Positions 10,535 through 19,557 of a stretch of 64,000 nt of DNA are shown here, one piece after another. Position 1 is the first letter of the stretch, and each line of letters starts with the position of its first letter. The stretch lies in assembly GCF_900114775.1 (NCBI RefSeq), contig NZ_FOUE01000004.1, positions 62,001-126,000 on the forward strand, given 5' to 3'. The translations under genes were made by a program, and so were the position numbers. Under the pieces are notes generated by a model that searched no databases, had not been told where the DNA came from, and was given only the letters and a program-made list of their open reading frames with translations. This DNA comes from Marinobacter zhejiangensis. GTDB taxonomy: Bacteria > Pseudomonadota > Gammaproteobacteria > Pseudomonadales > Oleiphilaceae.

Positions 10535-11479
10535 TCAGTCATTGGTCAGTATCTTGACCTGTTCCGTCAGCATTCGGTTAACGGCCAGGTCGAGGCCAAG
10601 TTCTTTCCCTCGTCGGGTAACGTAGCCGTTGATGAAATCAATCTCGGTTGGCCGCTTGTGCAGCGTGTCAGCGCGCATGGACGAGGTGTTGGCCGCGGTT
10701 GCCCGGGCGACGGCTTCAATGTTTTTGCGCAGCTCAATCGAAGATTTTGGCACCATGCCTTCGGCTGCCATGAGTTGCTGGAGTTCCAGGCACAGTGCAT
10801 CGATATGATCCAGGTAGAACGGATGCTGGAGGATATCGCCGTTGGCGCAGTTCAGTATCGCCGTGAACGGGTTGATACCCGCGTTGATGATCAGCTTTTG
10901 CCAAAGCCGTTGCTGGATATTCGGCTCGCTGGCGATAGCCAGTCCGGAGGTCGACAGGTGCTCCAGTAGCTTGGATTCAATGCCCACTGCGGCGTCTGTT
11001 AAAGGACCAAGCCAGGTTTGGCCCTTGCCGGCATGGACGGTGAACTCGTGCGTGGGGCGATTGGCACCTTCCGTAGTGACCGCCGCGAGTATGGGGCGCT
11101 CGGGCCACTGAGCGGCAACTTGTTGCTGACTGCCCATGCCGTTCTGGAACAGGAGAATAGGCAGGTAGTGCGGTAACTCGGAAACGTGCTCCTTAAGCGC
11201 AGCCAGTGTGTCAGGCGCCTTTGTGGCTACCAGCAGACAGCTTGCTTTGGGGAGGTCGTTCGCTTGGGCAAAAGGAACTTCGACGGTCTGATGGTCGCCG
11301 TGGATGTTCTGGAACTGATAGTGATAGGGTGCAGGTGGTGTTGTACCTGCCCGCGCCAGGAAGCGGGTCTGGCCGGCAGGCAGCGAAGCTGCCCACAGGC
11401 GCCCCATGGCACCGGCCCCCAGGATCAGGGTTAGCCCGTTATTGGCGGGCGTAGATTCCTGGTGGCGCGGTGCCGGCAT
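10535..11479 (-). CDS. panE: 2-dehydropantoate 2-reductase (ketopantoate reductase)
   Basis: NADPH-dependent reduction of ketopantoate to pantoate for coenzyme A synthesis; 314 residues. The N-terminal nucleotide-binding loop LILGAGAMG is at about residues 17-25, the conserved lysine is in VATKAPDT, the Asn in LLFQNGMG, and the C-terminal substrate domain runs from WQKLIINAGINPFTAI to the RPTEIDFINGYV motif. The ATG follows the valS stop after only 3 bases and has a weak ribosome site, so translation is probably coupled to valS. Confidence 0.92.
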   Translation of the reverse strand: MPAPRHQESTPANNGLTLILGAGAMGRLWAASLPAGQTRFLARAGTTPPAPYHYQFQNIHGDHQTVEVPFAQANDLPKASCLLVATKAPDTLAALKEHVSELPHYLPILLFQNGMGSQQQVAAQWPERPILAAVTTEGANRPTHEFTVHAGKGQTWLGPLTDAAVGIESKLLEHLSTSGLAIASEPNIQQRLWQKLIINAGINPFTAILNCANGDILQHPFYLDHIDALCLELQQLMAAEGMVPKSSIELRKNIEAVARATAANTSSMRADTLHKRPTEIDFINGYVTRRGKELGLDLAVNRMLTEQVKILTND

Positions 11480-11482
11480 GGC

Positions 11483-14335
11483 TTACATGGCCTCAATGGC
11501 TTTGCGCTGCTCGCTCAGGCGGGCCTGGCTGCCTTGGGCGTCACGGAGCTTCTCCTTTTCCTTTTCCACAACCTCGGCAGGCGCCTTGGCGGTGAACTTC
11601 TCGTTCCCCAGCTTGCCTTCCAGGCGGCCAATTTCCTTGGTCAGGCGGTCCAGTTCCTTGTCCAGTCGAGCCAGTTCGGCTGTCTTGTCGATCAGCCCGG
11701 CCATGGGCACAAGGACTTCCATCTCGCCCACCAGCTGGGTGGCAGACATGGGGGCTTCCCCGCCGTCAAACCAGTCCAGGCTTTCCAGCTTGGCCAGGGA
11801 AATCAGGAACTGTCGGTTTTCGTTCATGCGCCGTTGATCGTCAGCGCTCTCGCCTCTCAGCAGCACCGGAATGTGCTTGGCCGGGGAAATGTTCATTTCA
11901 CCGCGAATGTTCCGAACGGCAATGATGACCCCTTTGAGCCACTCGATGTCGGCGGTCACGGTGTCATCCTGGCGGCTGCTGTCGGCCTGGGGATAAGGCT
12001 GCGTCATGATGCTGTCACCCTGCTTGCCGGCCAGGGGTGCAATGCGCTGCCAGATCTCTTCAGTGATGAACGGCATGATCGGGTGAGCAAGTCGCAGGAC
12101 CGCTTCAAGGACCCGTACCAGTGTCCGGCGCGTGCCACGTTTGGCTTCTGCGCTGGCGGCGTCATCACTCAGTACCGGCTTGGACAGTTCCAGGTACCAG
12201 TCGCAGTACTCGTTCCAGATAAACTCGTACAGGGTGTGGGCGGCCAGGTCGAAGCGATACTGGTCCAGGTGACGGATCACCTCCTGCTCACAGCGCTGCA
12301 GTTCGGCGATGATCCAACGATCGGCCAAGGACAGTTCTACCGGCTCGTTGTTGGCGCCGCAGTCCTCTCCCTCGGTGTTCATCAGTACGTAGCGGGCCGC
12401 GTTCCACAGCTTGTTGCAGAAGTTGCGGTAGCCTTCTAGGCGGCGCATGTCCCAGTTAATGTCACGACCGGTCGAGGCAAGGGCGGCCAGGGTAAAGCGC
12501 AGGGCATCGGTGCCATGGGCGGCGATACCTTCCGGGAATTCCTTCTCAGTGCGCTTGCCGATTTTCTCGGCCAGCTGCGGCTGCATCATGTTGCCGGTAC
12601 GTTTCTCCAGCAAGGTCTGCAGTTCGATACCGTCGATCATGTCCAGCGGGTCAAGGACGTTGCCCTTGGACTTCGACATTTTCTGGCCATGCTCGTCGCG
12701 GATCAGCCCGGTGACGTAAACCGTCTTGAACGGTACCTGTGGAGTGCCGTCTTCGTCCTTGATGAGGTGCATGGTCATCATGATCATCCGGGCGACCCAG
12801 AAGAAGATGATGTCAAAACCGGTGACCAGCACATCCGTGGGGTGGAAGGTTTGCAGGCGTTCGGTGTTCTCCGGCCAGCCCAGGGTGCCAAAGGTCCACA
12901 AGGCAGAGGAGAACCAGGTGTCGAGTACGTCGTCGTCCTGCTTCAGTGCCAGGTCGGCGGCCAGGCCGTATTTTTCGCGGACAGCGGCCTCGTTGTGGCC
13001 AACATAGATGTTGCCCTCAGCATCGTACCAGGCGGGAATGCGGTGACCCCACCAAAGCTGGCGAGAGATACACCAGTCCTGAATGTCGCGCATCCAGGAG
13101 AAGTACATGTTTTCGTATTGCTTGGGCACAAACTGGATGCGCCCGTCCTCGACCGCTTCGATGGCCGGCTTGGCGAGGGTTTTTGCATCGGCGAACCACT
13201 GGTCGGTCAGCATCGGTTCGATGATCAGGCCTGAACGGTCGCCACGGGGAACGTTGAGAACGTGATCCTCGACCTGCTCCAGCAGACCGGCGGACTCAAG
13301 GTCGGCAACGATCAGCTTGCGGGCTTCCTCACGGGTTTTGCCGGCATAGGCGGAAGGCAGGGTGCCGTCGATCTCGTCGTTGGCGCTGCCGTCGGAATTA
13401 AACACTTCGCCGACACTGCGGATGTTCGCATCCTGAGTCATTACGTTGATCATCGGCAGGTTGTTGCGTTTGCCAACGGCGTAATCATTAAAGTCGTGGG
13501 CCGGTGTGATCTTGACGCAGCCGCTGCCCTTCTCGGGGTCCGCATGATGGTCCGCGATAACGGGGATTTCGCGGTTAACCAGTGGCAGTAGAACCTTCTG
13601 GCCGATCAGGTGCTGATAGCGTTCGTCGTCCGGATGAACGGCAACTGCGGTGTCGCCAAGAAGGGTTTCCGGCCGGGTGGTGGCAACAACCAGATAGTCT
13701 TTGCCATCCTTTGTGGTGGCGCCGTTGGCCAGTGGGTAGCGCAGATGCCAGAAATGGCCTTTTTCTTCCTTGTTTTCCACTTCCAGGTCGGAAATGGCGG
13801 TATGAAGTTTCGGGTCCCAGTTTACCAGCCGCTTACCGCGGTAGATCAGCCCCTCGTCGTACAGACGGATGAACACTTCCTGAACGGCCTTGTAAAAACC
13901 GTCGTCCATGGTGAAGCGCTCATGCTCCCAATCCACGGAGTTGCCCAAACGCCTCATCTGGCCGGTGATGGTGCCGCCGGAGTGCTCTTTCCAGTCCCAG
14001 ATTCGTTTAATGAACTCTTCCCGGCCCAGGTCGTGACGGGTTTTGTCTTCCTCAACCGCCAGCTTGCGCTCTACCACCATCTGGGTGGCAATACCGGCGT
14101 GATCGGTACCCACCTGCCAGAGTGTGTTGTTGCCCTGCATGCGCTTGTAGCGGGTGAGGGTGTCCATGATGGTGTGCTGGAACGCATGGCCCATGTGCAG
14201 ACTGCCGGTGACGTTGGGCGGCGGAATCATGATGCTGTACGGCTGCCCTTCGCCGGATGGGCGGAAGTAACCTTTGGATTCCCAGTTTTCGTACCACTGG
14301 CGCTCAATGTTTTCTGGCTGGTAGGTTTTTTCCAT
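11483..14335 (-). CDS. valS: Valyl-tRNA synthetase
   Basis: Class I aminoacyl-tRNA synthetase that charges tRNA-Val and edits mischarged threonine. With the ATG at 14335 ([11 protein letters not shown]) it is 950 residues, normal for the bacterial enzyme; the frame is open upstream but without homology. The HIGH-type motif (HMGH) is at about 47, KMSKS is at 552-556, the editing domain lies between, and the lysine/glutamate-rich C-terminal coiled coil starts around 880. The order pepA-holC-valS is conserved in gammaproteobacteria. I saw no T-box or other leader. Confidence 0.98.
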   Translation of the reverse strand: MEKTYQPENIERQWYENWESKGYFRPSGEGQPYSIMIPPPNVTGSLHMGHAFQHTIMDTLTRYKRMQGNNTLWQVGTDHAGIATQMVVERKLAVEEDKTRHDLGREEFIKRIWDWKEHSGGTITGQMRRLGNSVDWEHERFTMDDGFYKAVQEVFIRLYDEGLIYRGKRLVNWDPKLHTAISDLEVENKEEKGHFWHLRYPLANGATTKDGKDYLVVATTRPETLLGDTAVAVHPDDERYQHLIGQKVLLPLVNREIPVIADHHADPEKGSGCVKITPAHDFNDYAVGKRNNLPMINVMTQDANIRSVGEVFNSDGSANDEIDGTLPSAYAGKTREEARKLIVADLESAGLLEQVEDHVLNVPRGDRSGLIIEPMLTDQWFADAKTLAKPAIEAVEDGRIQFVPKQYENMYFSWMRDIQDWCISRQLWWGHRIPAWYDAEGNIYVGHNEAAVREKYGLAADLALKQDDDVLDTWFSSALWTFGTLGWPENTERLQTFHPTDVLVTGFDIIFFWVARMIMMTMHLIKDEDGTPQVPFKTVYVTGLIRDEHGQKMSKSKGNVLDPLDMIDGIELQTLLEKRTGNMMQPQLAEKIGKRTEKEFPEGIAAHGTDALRFTLAALASTGRDINWDMRRLEGYRNFCNKLWNAARYVLMNTEGEDCGANNEPVELSLADRWIIAELQRCEQEVIRHLDQYRFDLAAHTLYEFIWNEYCDWYLELSKPVLSDDAASAEAKRGTRRTLVRVLEAVLRLAHPIMPFITEEIWQRIAPLAGKQGDSIMTQPYPQADSSRQDDTVTADIEWLKGVIIAVRNIRGEMNISPAKHIPVLLRGESADDQRRMNENRQFLISLAKLESLDWFDGGEAPMSATQLVGEMEVLVPMAGLIDKTAELARLDKELDRLTKEIGRLEGKLGNEKFTAKAPAEVVEKEKEKLRDAQGSQARLSEQRKAIEAM

Positions 14336-14432
14336 GGGTTTTGCTGGTGACCGGTTTGGTTGATGAAGTTCGAAAAATTTAAGACCGGCAATTATACATG
14401 CTCGGCGAGGGCGCGGCGAACCCTGGTATACC

Positions 14433-14912
14433 TTACCGCTTACGGAAGTCGTGTACCCGGGGCTCAATGCCCATGGCACGTAACTGTTTGTATTGCGTGC
14501 GGGCCTGATTAAGTACGGTAGGCTCGTTATGGGCAACCAGGGCGAGGCGCTTGAACTGATCGGCATTCGCCGGGAGTGTCGAGGCCAGCATTACCACTGT
14601 GTCCCATTCGTCTGCAGCGGGAGGGCAGAGTAGCAGCCCCACCGGATCGGTGCAGGTGATGGCCGGGTCGGCCACCACGCTATGAGGGATGAAGGCATCC
14701 GGGCTGAACTGCCAGAGCAGGTCGTCCAGCTCCTGAGCTTGCTCAGTGTCTTCACACACAATGCACACCCGGTCGCCCTGTTGCCAGGCCTTGTCCACCA
14801 GCCGCACCGCATGCAGGTTGCGGGCGGCGGGGGTGTTCTGGGCCAGGATATGAAACCAGTAAGACTGGTCGCCGGAGTCCTGGCCGGTACTGACCGAATT
14901 ACTGTTCTGCAT
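14433..14912 (-). CDS. holC: DNA polymerase III subunit chi
   Basis: The 159-residue chi subunit links the clamp loader, through psi, to single-strand-binding protein. Recognisable features are YWFHILAQ near the start, the [23 protein letters not shown] helix-strand region, and FIPHSVV. Its ATG lies inside the end of pepA (14-base overlap), implying translational coupling. A roughly 18-residue polar extension precedes the conserved fold. Confidence 0.9.
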   Translation of the reverse strand: MQNSNSVSTGQDSGDQSYWFHILAQNTPAARNLHAVRLVDKAWQQGDRVCIVCEDTEQAQELDDLLWQFSPDAFIPHSVVADPAITCTDPVGLLLCPPAADEWDTVVMLASTLPANADQFKRLALVAHNEPTVLNQARTQYKQLRAMGIEPRVHDFRKR

Positions 14913-16392
14913 GGGACATCAGGTAGTCAACCAGCAGCGGGACAGGGCGGCCTGATGAGCCTTTGGCCTTGCCGGAGTGCCAGGCGGTGCCGGCGATGTC
15001 CAGGTGAGCCCAGCGGTATTCCTTGGTGAAGCGTGACAGGAAGCAGGCGGCGGTGATGGTGCCTGCAGGGCGTCCACCAATGTTCTGCATGTCGGCGAAA
15101 TTGCTGTCGAGCTGAGACTGGTATTCGTCCCAGAGGGGCAGGCGCCAGGCGCGGTCGCAGGCACGCTCGCCGGAGGCCAGAAGCTCGTTGGCAAGGTCGT
15201 CGTCATTGCTGAGCAAACCGCTGGCGTGGTGGCCCAGGGCAATGATGCAAGCGCCGGTCAGGGTGGCCAGGTCGATGACCACTTCCGGGTCAAACCGTTT
15301 GACGTAGGTCAGGGCATCGCACAGCACCAGGCGGCCCTCGGCATCGGTGTTCAGGATTTCAACGGTCTGGCCGGACATGGAGGTGACAATGTCTCCCGGA
15401 CGGGTGGCATCGCCGCTTGGCATGTTCTCAGCGGCAGCAATGACAGCAACTACGTTGATCTTGGGCTGCGTTTCGGCCAGCACTTTCATAGCACCGAACA
15501 CCGAGGCGGAGCCGCCCATGTCGTACTTCATCTCGTCCATGCCTTCGCCGGGCTTGAGGCTGATGCCGCCGGTATCGAAGGTGATGCCTTTACCGACCAA
15601 AACGTAGGGCTTGTCTTTGGCCTTTCCACCGCGATATTCCATGACGATCAGGCGGGCGGGCTGGGCGCTGCCTGCAGACACCGCGAGCAGGGTATTCATG
15701 CCCAGCTTCTTCATTTGCTTTTCATCAAGCACGTCGGTCTCGATGCAGTCGTAGTCCTTGGCCAGCTTCTGGGCTTGCTTGGCCAGCCAGGTCGGGTGGC
15801 AGATATTGGGCGGGGTGTTGCCAAGGTCGCGGGTAAAGTTCATGCCCTTGCCGGTTGCCAGGCCAAGTTCGAACGCACCTTTGAGCGCTTTCGTGGCGGC
15901 GGAGGCCAGTACGGTAACTTTCTTGAGCTTGCGAACCGGCGGCTTCTCGGATTTGAACTCACTGAAGGTGTACAGCTGTTCTTCGAGAGAACGTCCGATC
16001 AGGTTCAGACGGTTGTTTTCGGAGCTGGCCTGCTCGTCACCGACGGTCAGGGTGTCGGCAAGGGCGATGACCACATGCTGGGCGACACCATCCTTGATCT
16101 GGGTTATGGCTGCGGTGACCGCCTTGCGGAAATTGGTGGGGGTGCGGTCTTTGTCAGAGCCGGTGCCAACAACCAATACGCGCGACCAGGGTTGCCCAAC
16201 CAATGGGATCAATTGGCTGCTACCGCGTTTGCTGGAAATGTCGCCACTTTTTTCCAGTTGACCCAGCAGTCCACCCAGAGCTTCATCCACCTGTTGGGTG
16301 GAGGCTGGCCATTCCCCCTTCTCGGGCAAGGCAATGACGATGCTATCTGCTTTAATACTGGTGATGGGTTTACTGCTCAGAGCGAAATTCAT
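14899..16392 (-). CDS. pepA: Leucyl aminopeptidase (cytosol aminopeptidase PepA)
   Basis: M17-family dinuclear metal aminopeptidase of 497 residues; in E. coli PepA is also a DNA-binding protein in Xer recombination and carAB control. The N-terminal macro-like domain covers about 1-165. The catalytic domain has the metal-binding Lys/Asp stretch around VGKGITFDTGGISLKPGEGM and the family signature NTDAEGRL at about 348-355. It is the first gene of the leftward pepA-holC-valS-panE chain and diverges from lptF. Confidence 0.97.
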   Translation of the reverse strand: MNFALSSKPITSIKADSIVIALPEKGEWPASTQQVDEALGGLLGQLEKSGDISSKRGSSQLIPLVGQPWSRVLVVGTGSDKDRTPTNFRKAVTAAITQIKDGVAQHVVIALADTLTVGDEQASSENNRLNLIGRSLEEQLYTFSEFKSEKPPVRKLKKVTVLASAATKALKGAFELGLATGKGMNFTRDLGNTPPNICHPTWLAKQAQKLAKDYDCIETDVLDEKQMKKLGMNTLLAVSAGSAQPARLIVMEYRGGKAKDKPYVLVGKGITFDTGGISLKPGEGMDEMKYDMGGSASVFGAMKVLAETQPKINVVAVIAAAENMPSGDATRPGDIVTSMSGQTVEILNTDAEGRLVLCDALTYVKRFDPEVVIDLATLTGACIIALGHHASGLLSNDDDLANELLASGERACDRAWRLPLWDEYQSQLDSNFADMQNIGGRPAGTITAACFLSRFTKEYRWAHLDIAGTAWHSGKAKGSSGRPVPLLVDYLMSHAEQ

Positions 16393-16422
16393 GGCAACTC
16401 CCGAAAATTTAATGTGTTTGCT

Positions 16423-16438
16423 GCCCCAACATTGGGGC
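16423..16438 (-). promoter_or_regulatory. Hairpin in the pepA leader
   Basis: GCCCCAACATTGGGGC is a 7-base perfect inverted repeat with a 2-base centre, 31 bases upstream of the pepA ATG. It may be an operator or a leader hairpin; nothing else in the 196-base pepA/lptF gap is distinctive. Confidence 0.3.
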
Positions 16439-16588
16439 GCGGCTGACAGAGTTCAAGCTCTTGACCGCCTTCTCTGTGCCGGGGAAAAGCGTCCGGCTGG
16501 TCTGTCATTCGCCGGTCAGGTTACATAGAATACCCCACATTCAAAATGTTGCACCTAACCTGAAACACTCCGGCCAGAAGAGACGTCC

Positions 16589-17692
16589 TTGAGCATAGTT
16601 TTCCGTTACCTTACCCGACAAGTCATGGTTAGCATGCTGGCGGTATCCGGCGTGTTGCTCATGGTGTTTATGAGTGGCCGCTTTATCAAGTACCTCGCGG
16701 ATGCGGCCGCTGGCAAGATCTCCGGCGACGTGCTGTTTCTCATCATGGCCTACCGCTTTCCCGGGTTTCTCGAACTGATCCTGCCGCTGGGTTTTTTCAT
16801 CGGCATCCTGCTGGCCTACGGGCGAATGTATCTGGAAAGCGAAATGACCGTGCTCTATGCCTGCGGGGTCAGCGACCGGCAGGTGCTGGCGCAGACGCTG
16901 ATTGGCAGCCTGCTGGTAATGCTTGTGGTCGGTTTTATGAGTCTCTACCTGTCGCCTTGGGGCATGAAGCAGGTAGAAGGCATCTTTAATGAACAGCGCA
17001 ATGCAACCGAGTTTGAATTGCTGGCTCCGGGGCGTTTCCAGACCCTGTCCTCCGGTGGGCGTGTCACCTATACCGAAGCTCTGAGCGACGACAAGCGCAA
17101 GCTGTTCGGGGTTTTTATCGCCGAGTTTAATCGGGGGCAGCCCGGTTTAACGGTGATTACCGCCGATGTGGGTTCGCAATTGGTGGACGAGAACACCGGT
17201 AGCCGGTTCCTGGTGCTGGAAGGCGGGTCTCGCTACCAGGGTGCGCCAGGACGACTGGATTACCAGGTCACCACGTTTGATGCCTATGGCCTGAAAGTTG
17301 AAGGGGGTGACGCTCGTGAACGCCGGGATGAAGAAGCACTGAGTACCCTTGAACTGCTTGAATCCGACGACCCAAAAGATCGTGCCCTGCTGCACTGGCG
17401 GCTGTCCCTGCCACTGATCGTTCCGATCGTGACTCTGTTGGCGGTGCGCCTGAGTCGGGTCAATCCTCGCCAGGGGCGCTTCTTTCACCTTCTTCCGGCC
17501 ATGCTGGTTTACATTCTCTACCTGGGGCTGCTGATTGTTGCCCGTGATGCCCTGGAAGATGGCAAGGTGCCGGAATGGATCGGCATGCTCTGGGTTCACG
17601 CCTTGTTCCTGGCATTGGCGCTCTGGCTGCAGTTTGGGCCCGATTGGCTCTATCGCCGGCGTATGATCCGGGAGGGGCAGGCCCATGCGTAA
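16589..17692 (+). CDS. lptF: LPS export ABC transporter permease LptF
   Basis: Inner-membrane half of the LptB2FG extractor that passes lipopolysaccharide to the periplasmic bridge. It has 367 residues: helices near 12-32, 50-75 and 97-120, a periplasmic beta-jellyroll domain (about 125-260), and three C-terminal helices. The N-terminus SIVFRYLTRQV matches family starts and begins at a TTG; the next ATG would remove the conserved first helix, so I keep TTG. It overlaps lptG by 8 bases. Confidence 0.95.
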   Translation: MSIVFRYLTRQVMVSMLAVSGVLLMVFMSGRFIKYLADAAAGKISGDVLFLIMAYRFPGFLELILPLGFFIGILLAYGRMYLESEMTVLYACGVSDRQVLAQTLIGSLLVMLVVGFMSLYLSPWGMKQVEGIFNEQRNATEFELLAPGRFQTLSSGGRVTYTEALSDDKRKLFGVFIAEFNRGQPGLTVITADVGSQLVDENTGSRFLVLEGGSRYQGAPGRLDYQVTTFDAYGLKVEGGDARERRDEEALSTLELLESDDPKDRALLHWRLSLPLIVPIVTLLAVRLSRVNPRQGRFFHLLPAMLVYILYLGLLIVARDALEDGKVPEWIGMLWVHALFLALALWLQFGPDWLYRRRMIREGQAHA

Positions 17693-18746
17693 GCTTGACA
17701 ATTACGTGATGCGCACCGTTGGCGGGGCGATGTTCCTGGTCATGGTGGTGGTGCTGTCGCTGGACCTGATCTTTGCTTTTATCGCTGAGCTGGACGATAC
17801 CCAGGCCGAGTATCAGACGCTCCAGGCCTTGATGTATGTCTTCCTGACCCTGCCGCGACGAATCTACGATTATCTGCCGCTAGGGGCCTTTATGGGGTGT
17901 CTGGTAGGCTTGGGCGCGATGGCCAGCTCCTCTGAGTTGACCGTGATCAGGGCGGCCGGTGTCTCCATTCGGCGGATTGTCTGGTCGGCCATGAAGCCAA
18001 CGTTGGTGATCGTTTTCATTGGCCTGCTGATCGGTGAGTACGTCGCGCCTCCAAGCGAGCGGCTGGCCCAGAGTCAAAAGGCAGTCGCGAGAGGGGCTAG
18101 TCAGAATATTGCGTCGTCAGGGGGTATCTGGCATCGGGAAGGTGATACGTTTATTCATCTTAATGCCGTCGAACCGAACGGCGTATTGCACGGTGTGACC
18201 CTGTTTGAGTTTTCCGATCGCCGTTCGATGGTGAAAGCCACATTTGCGCGGCGAGCGCTCTACCAGGGTGACCACTGGCTCCTCGAAAATGTGCGAACTA
18301 CGGTGTTCTCAGACCTGTCGACCAGTCGCGAACGCCAGCAACAGTTGCGGTGGGACACAGGGCTGACTCCGTCGGTGCTCAGTGTACTTATCGTTAAGCC
18401 GGAAAACCTGTCTGTCGGGGGGCTGTACACCTATGCCTCCTACCTGGATGAGCAGGGGCTGAGTTCATCGAACTACTGGCTGGCGTTCTGGAAGAAAGTG
18501 TTGATGCCGTTAGGCACCGCGGTGATGGTGCTGGTGGCAATATCGTTCATTTTTGGTCCCTTGCGCTCGGTCACCATGGGGTTCCGGGTGTTTACGGGAC
18601 TGATTGTCGGGTTGTTGTTCAAGTACATGCAGGATTTGCTGGGCCCGATGAGTCTGGTGTTCGGCTTCAATCCGGTGATTGCCATCATGGCGCCGATCGC
18701 CATCAATGCCCTGGTTGGGGCAGTCCTGATGCGAAGGGCAGGCTGA
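17685..18746 (+). CDS. lptG: LPS export ABC transporter permease LptG
   Basis: Partner permease of LptF, 353 residues with the same six-helix plus periplasmic-domain layout. The start RKLDNYVMRTVGGAMF is typical, and the ATG sits inside the lptF end (8-base overlap), so synthesis is probably coupled. The C-terminal segments include the long VLMPLGTAVMVLVAISFIFG helix. LptB is not in the window. Confidence 0.95.
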   Translation: MRKLDNYVMRTVGGAMFLVMVVVLSLDLIFAFIAELDDTQAEYQTLQALMYVFLTLPRRIYDYLPLGAFMGCLVGLGAMASSSELTVIRAAGVSIRRIVWSAMKPTLVIVFIGLLIGEYVAPPSERLAQSQKAVARGASQNIASSGGIWHREGDTFIHLNAVEPNGVLHGVTLFEFSDRRSMVKATFARRALYQGDHWLLENVRTTVFSDLSTSRERQQQLRWDTGLTPSVLSVLIVKPENLSVGGLYTYASYLDEQGLSSSNYWLAFWKKVLMPLGTAVMVLVAISFIFGPLRSVTMGFRVFTGLIVGLLFKYMQDLLGPMSLVFGFNPVIAIMAPIAINALVGAVLMRRAG

Positions 18747-18754
18747 CCCGCAGG

Positions 18755-19297
18755 TCAGCTGCTCTTTTCGTTGGGGTTGGGTACCCGAACCATCTGACTT
18801 TTCGACAGCCGGTCCGTCAGTGACTCGCCATTGATGGGCCAGAACACGGCGATTAATGCGGGAGTCAGAATGATCAGGGTCCAGCTACCCCAGTTGTAAA
18901 GGCAAAGCAGGGCCAGGAACAGGCTTATCGCCGCTACCATGAAGCGCTTCAGGGCCTGGCTCCAACTGATGGAAATGCCGTTGAGGTTCTGCACCCGAAT
19001 CCGCCACACCTGCATACCCAGTGTTTGCCCGTTCCGGGTCCAGAAATAGCCAAAGAAAAAATACAGGACAATAAACAGAACGCTGCTGAGGAGCGGGTCT
19101 GCGCCCATGGCCCCGGATTCCGTCATCTCTTTGTATTTTTCGAAGCCTACAGCGAAGGCTGCAACCATGGTGTAGGCCCAGGCTGTTACCAGCAGTACCG
19201 CAATGCAGATCAGTCCATCATAGATCATGGCCAGGCTGCGCCGAAGCATGGGCGCCGGTGGCAGTAGCTGGTCGTTGTCATGAAATCGGCGGGGCAT
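18755..19297 (-). CDS. RDD family membrane protein
   Basis: A 180-residue inner-membrane protein with the RDD signature: LRRSLAMIYDGLI around residues 18-30, then a hydrophobic helix, a second helix near 70-87, the WTRNGQTLGMQVWRIRV loop typical of the family, and a third helix near 115-140. RDD proteins have been linked to ion transport in a few cases, but the role here is unknown. It converges with lptG, 8 bases apart. No specific substrate can be inferred. Confidence 0.85.
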   Translation of the reverse strand: MPRRFHDNDQLLPPAPMLRRSLAMIYDGLICIAVLLVTAWAYTMVAAFAVGFEKYKEMTESGAMGADPLLSSVLFIVLYFFFGYFWTRNGQTLGMQVWRIRVQNLNGISISWSQALKRFMVAAISLFLALLCLYNWGSWTLIILTPALIAVFWPINGESLTDRLSKSQMVRVPNPNEKSS

Positions 19298-19557
19298 GGA
19301 GCTCTCCTGGCAACAGCTTAGGGTGATGTCGTGGGTGTTTGAGGGACGCGAGTATACCCCGATTGGGTGTCAGGCGCAGTCCCGTGGCGCGGGAGTTCCT
19401 CCTGACCGTTGAGAAGTAATCCGTTTTTCCTGCCAGCGGCCTATGCTAGAGTAGCGGATTTGCGCCGCCAGACACTTGCACACGGGTGTCCTCAGGGATT
19501 CAGGCGCACCATCCTCTTCTTAACAGAACGGCTGATATTTCCATCAGGGCAGGGTCT

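Noticed and set aside
11462..12439. 325-codon plus-strand frame across the end of valS
   Set aside because: Antisense to the valS coiled-coil and anticodon regions; valS reads cleanly on the other strand.
15226..16446. 406-codon plus-strand frame across pepA
   Set aside because: Antisense shadow of pepA, with no family features and starting within the pepA body.
19298..19557. T-box or attenuator upstream of alaS
   Set aside because: No specifier loop, antiterminator or T-run could be found; the gap shows nothing distinctive.
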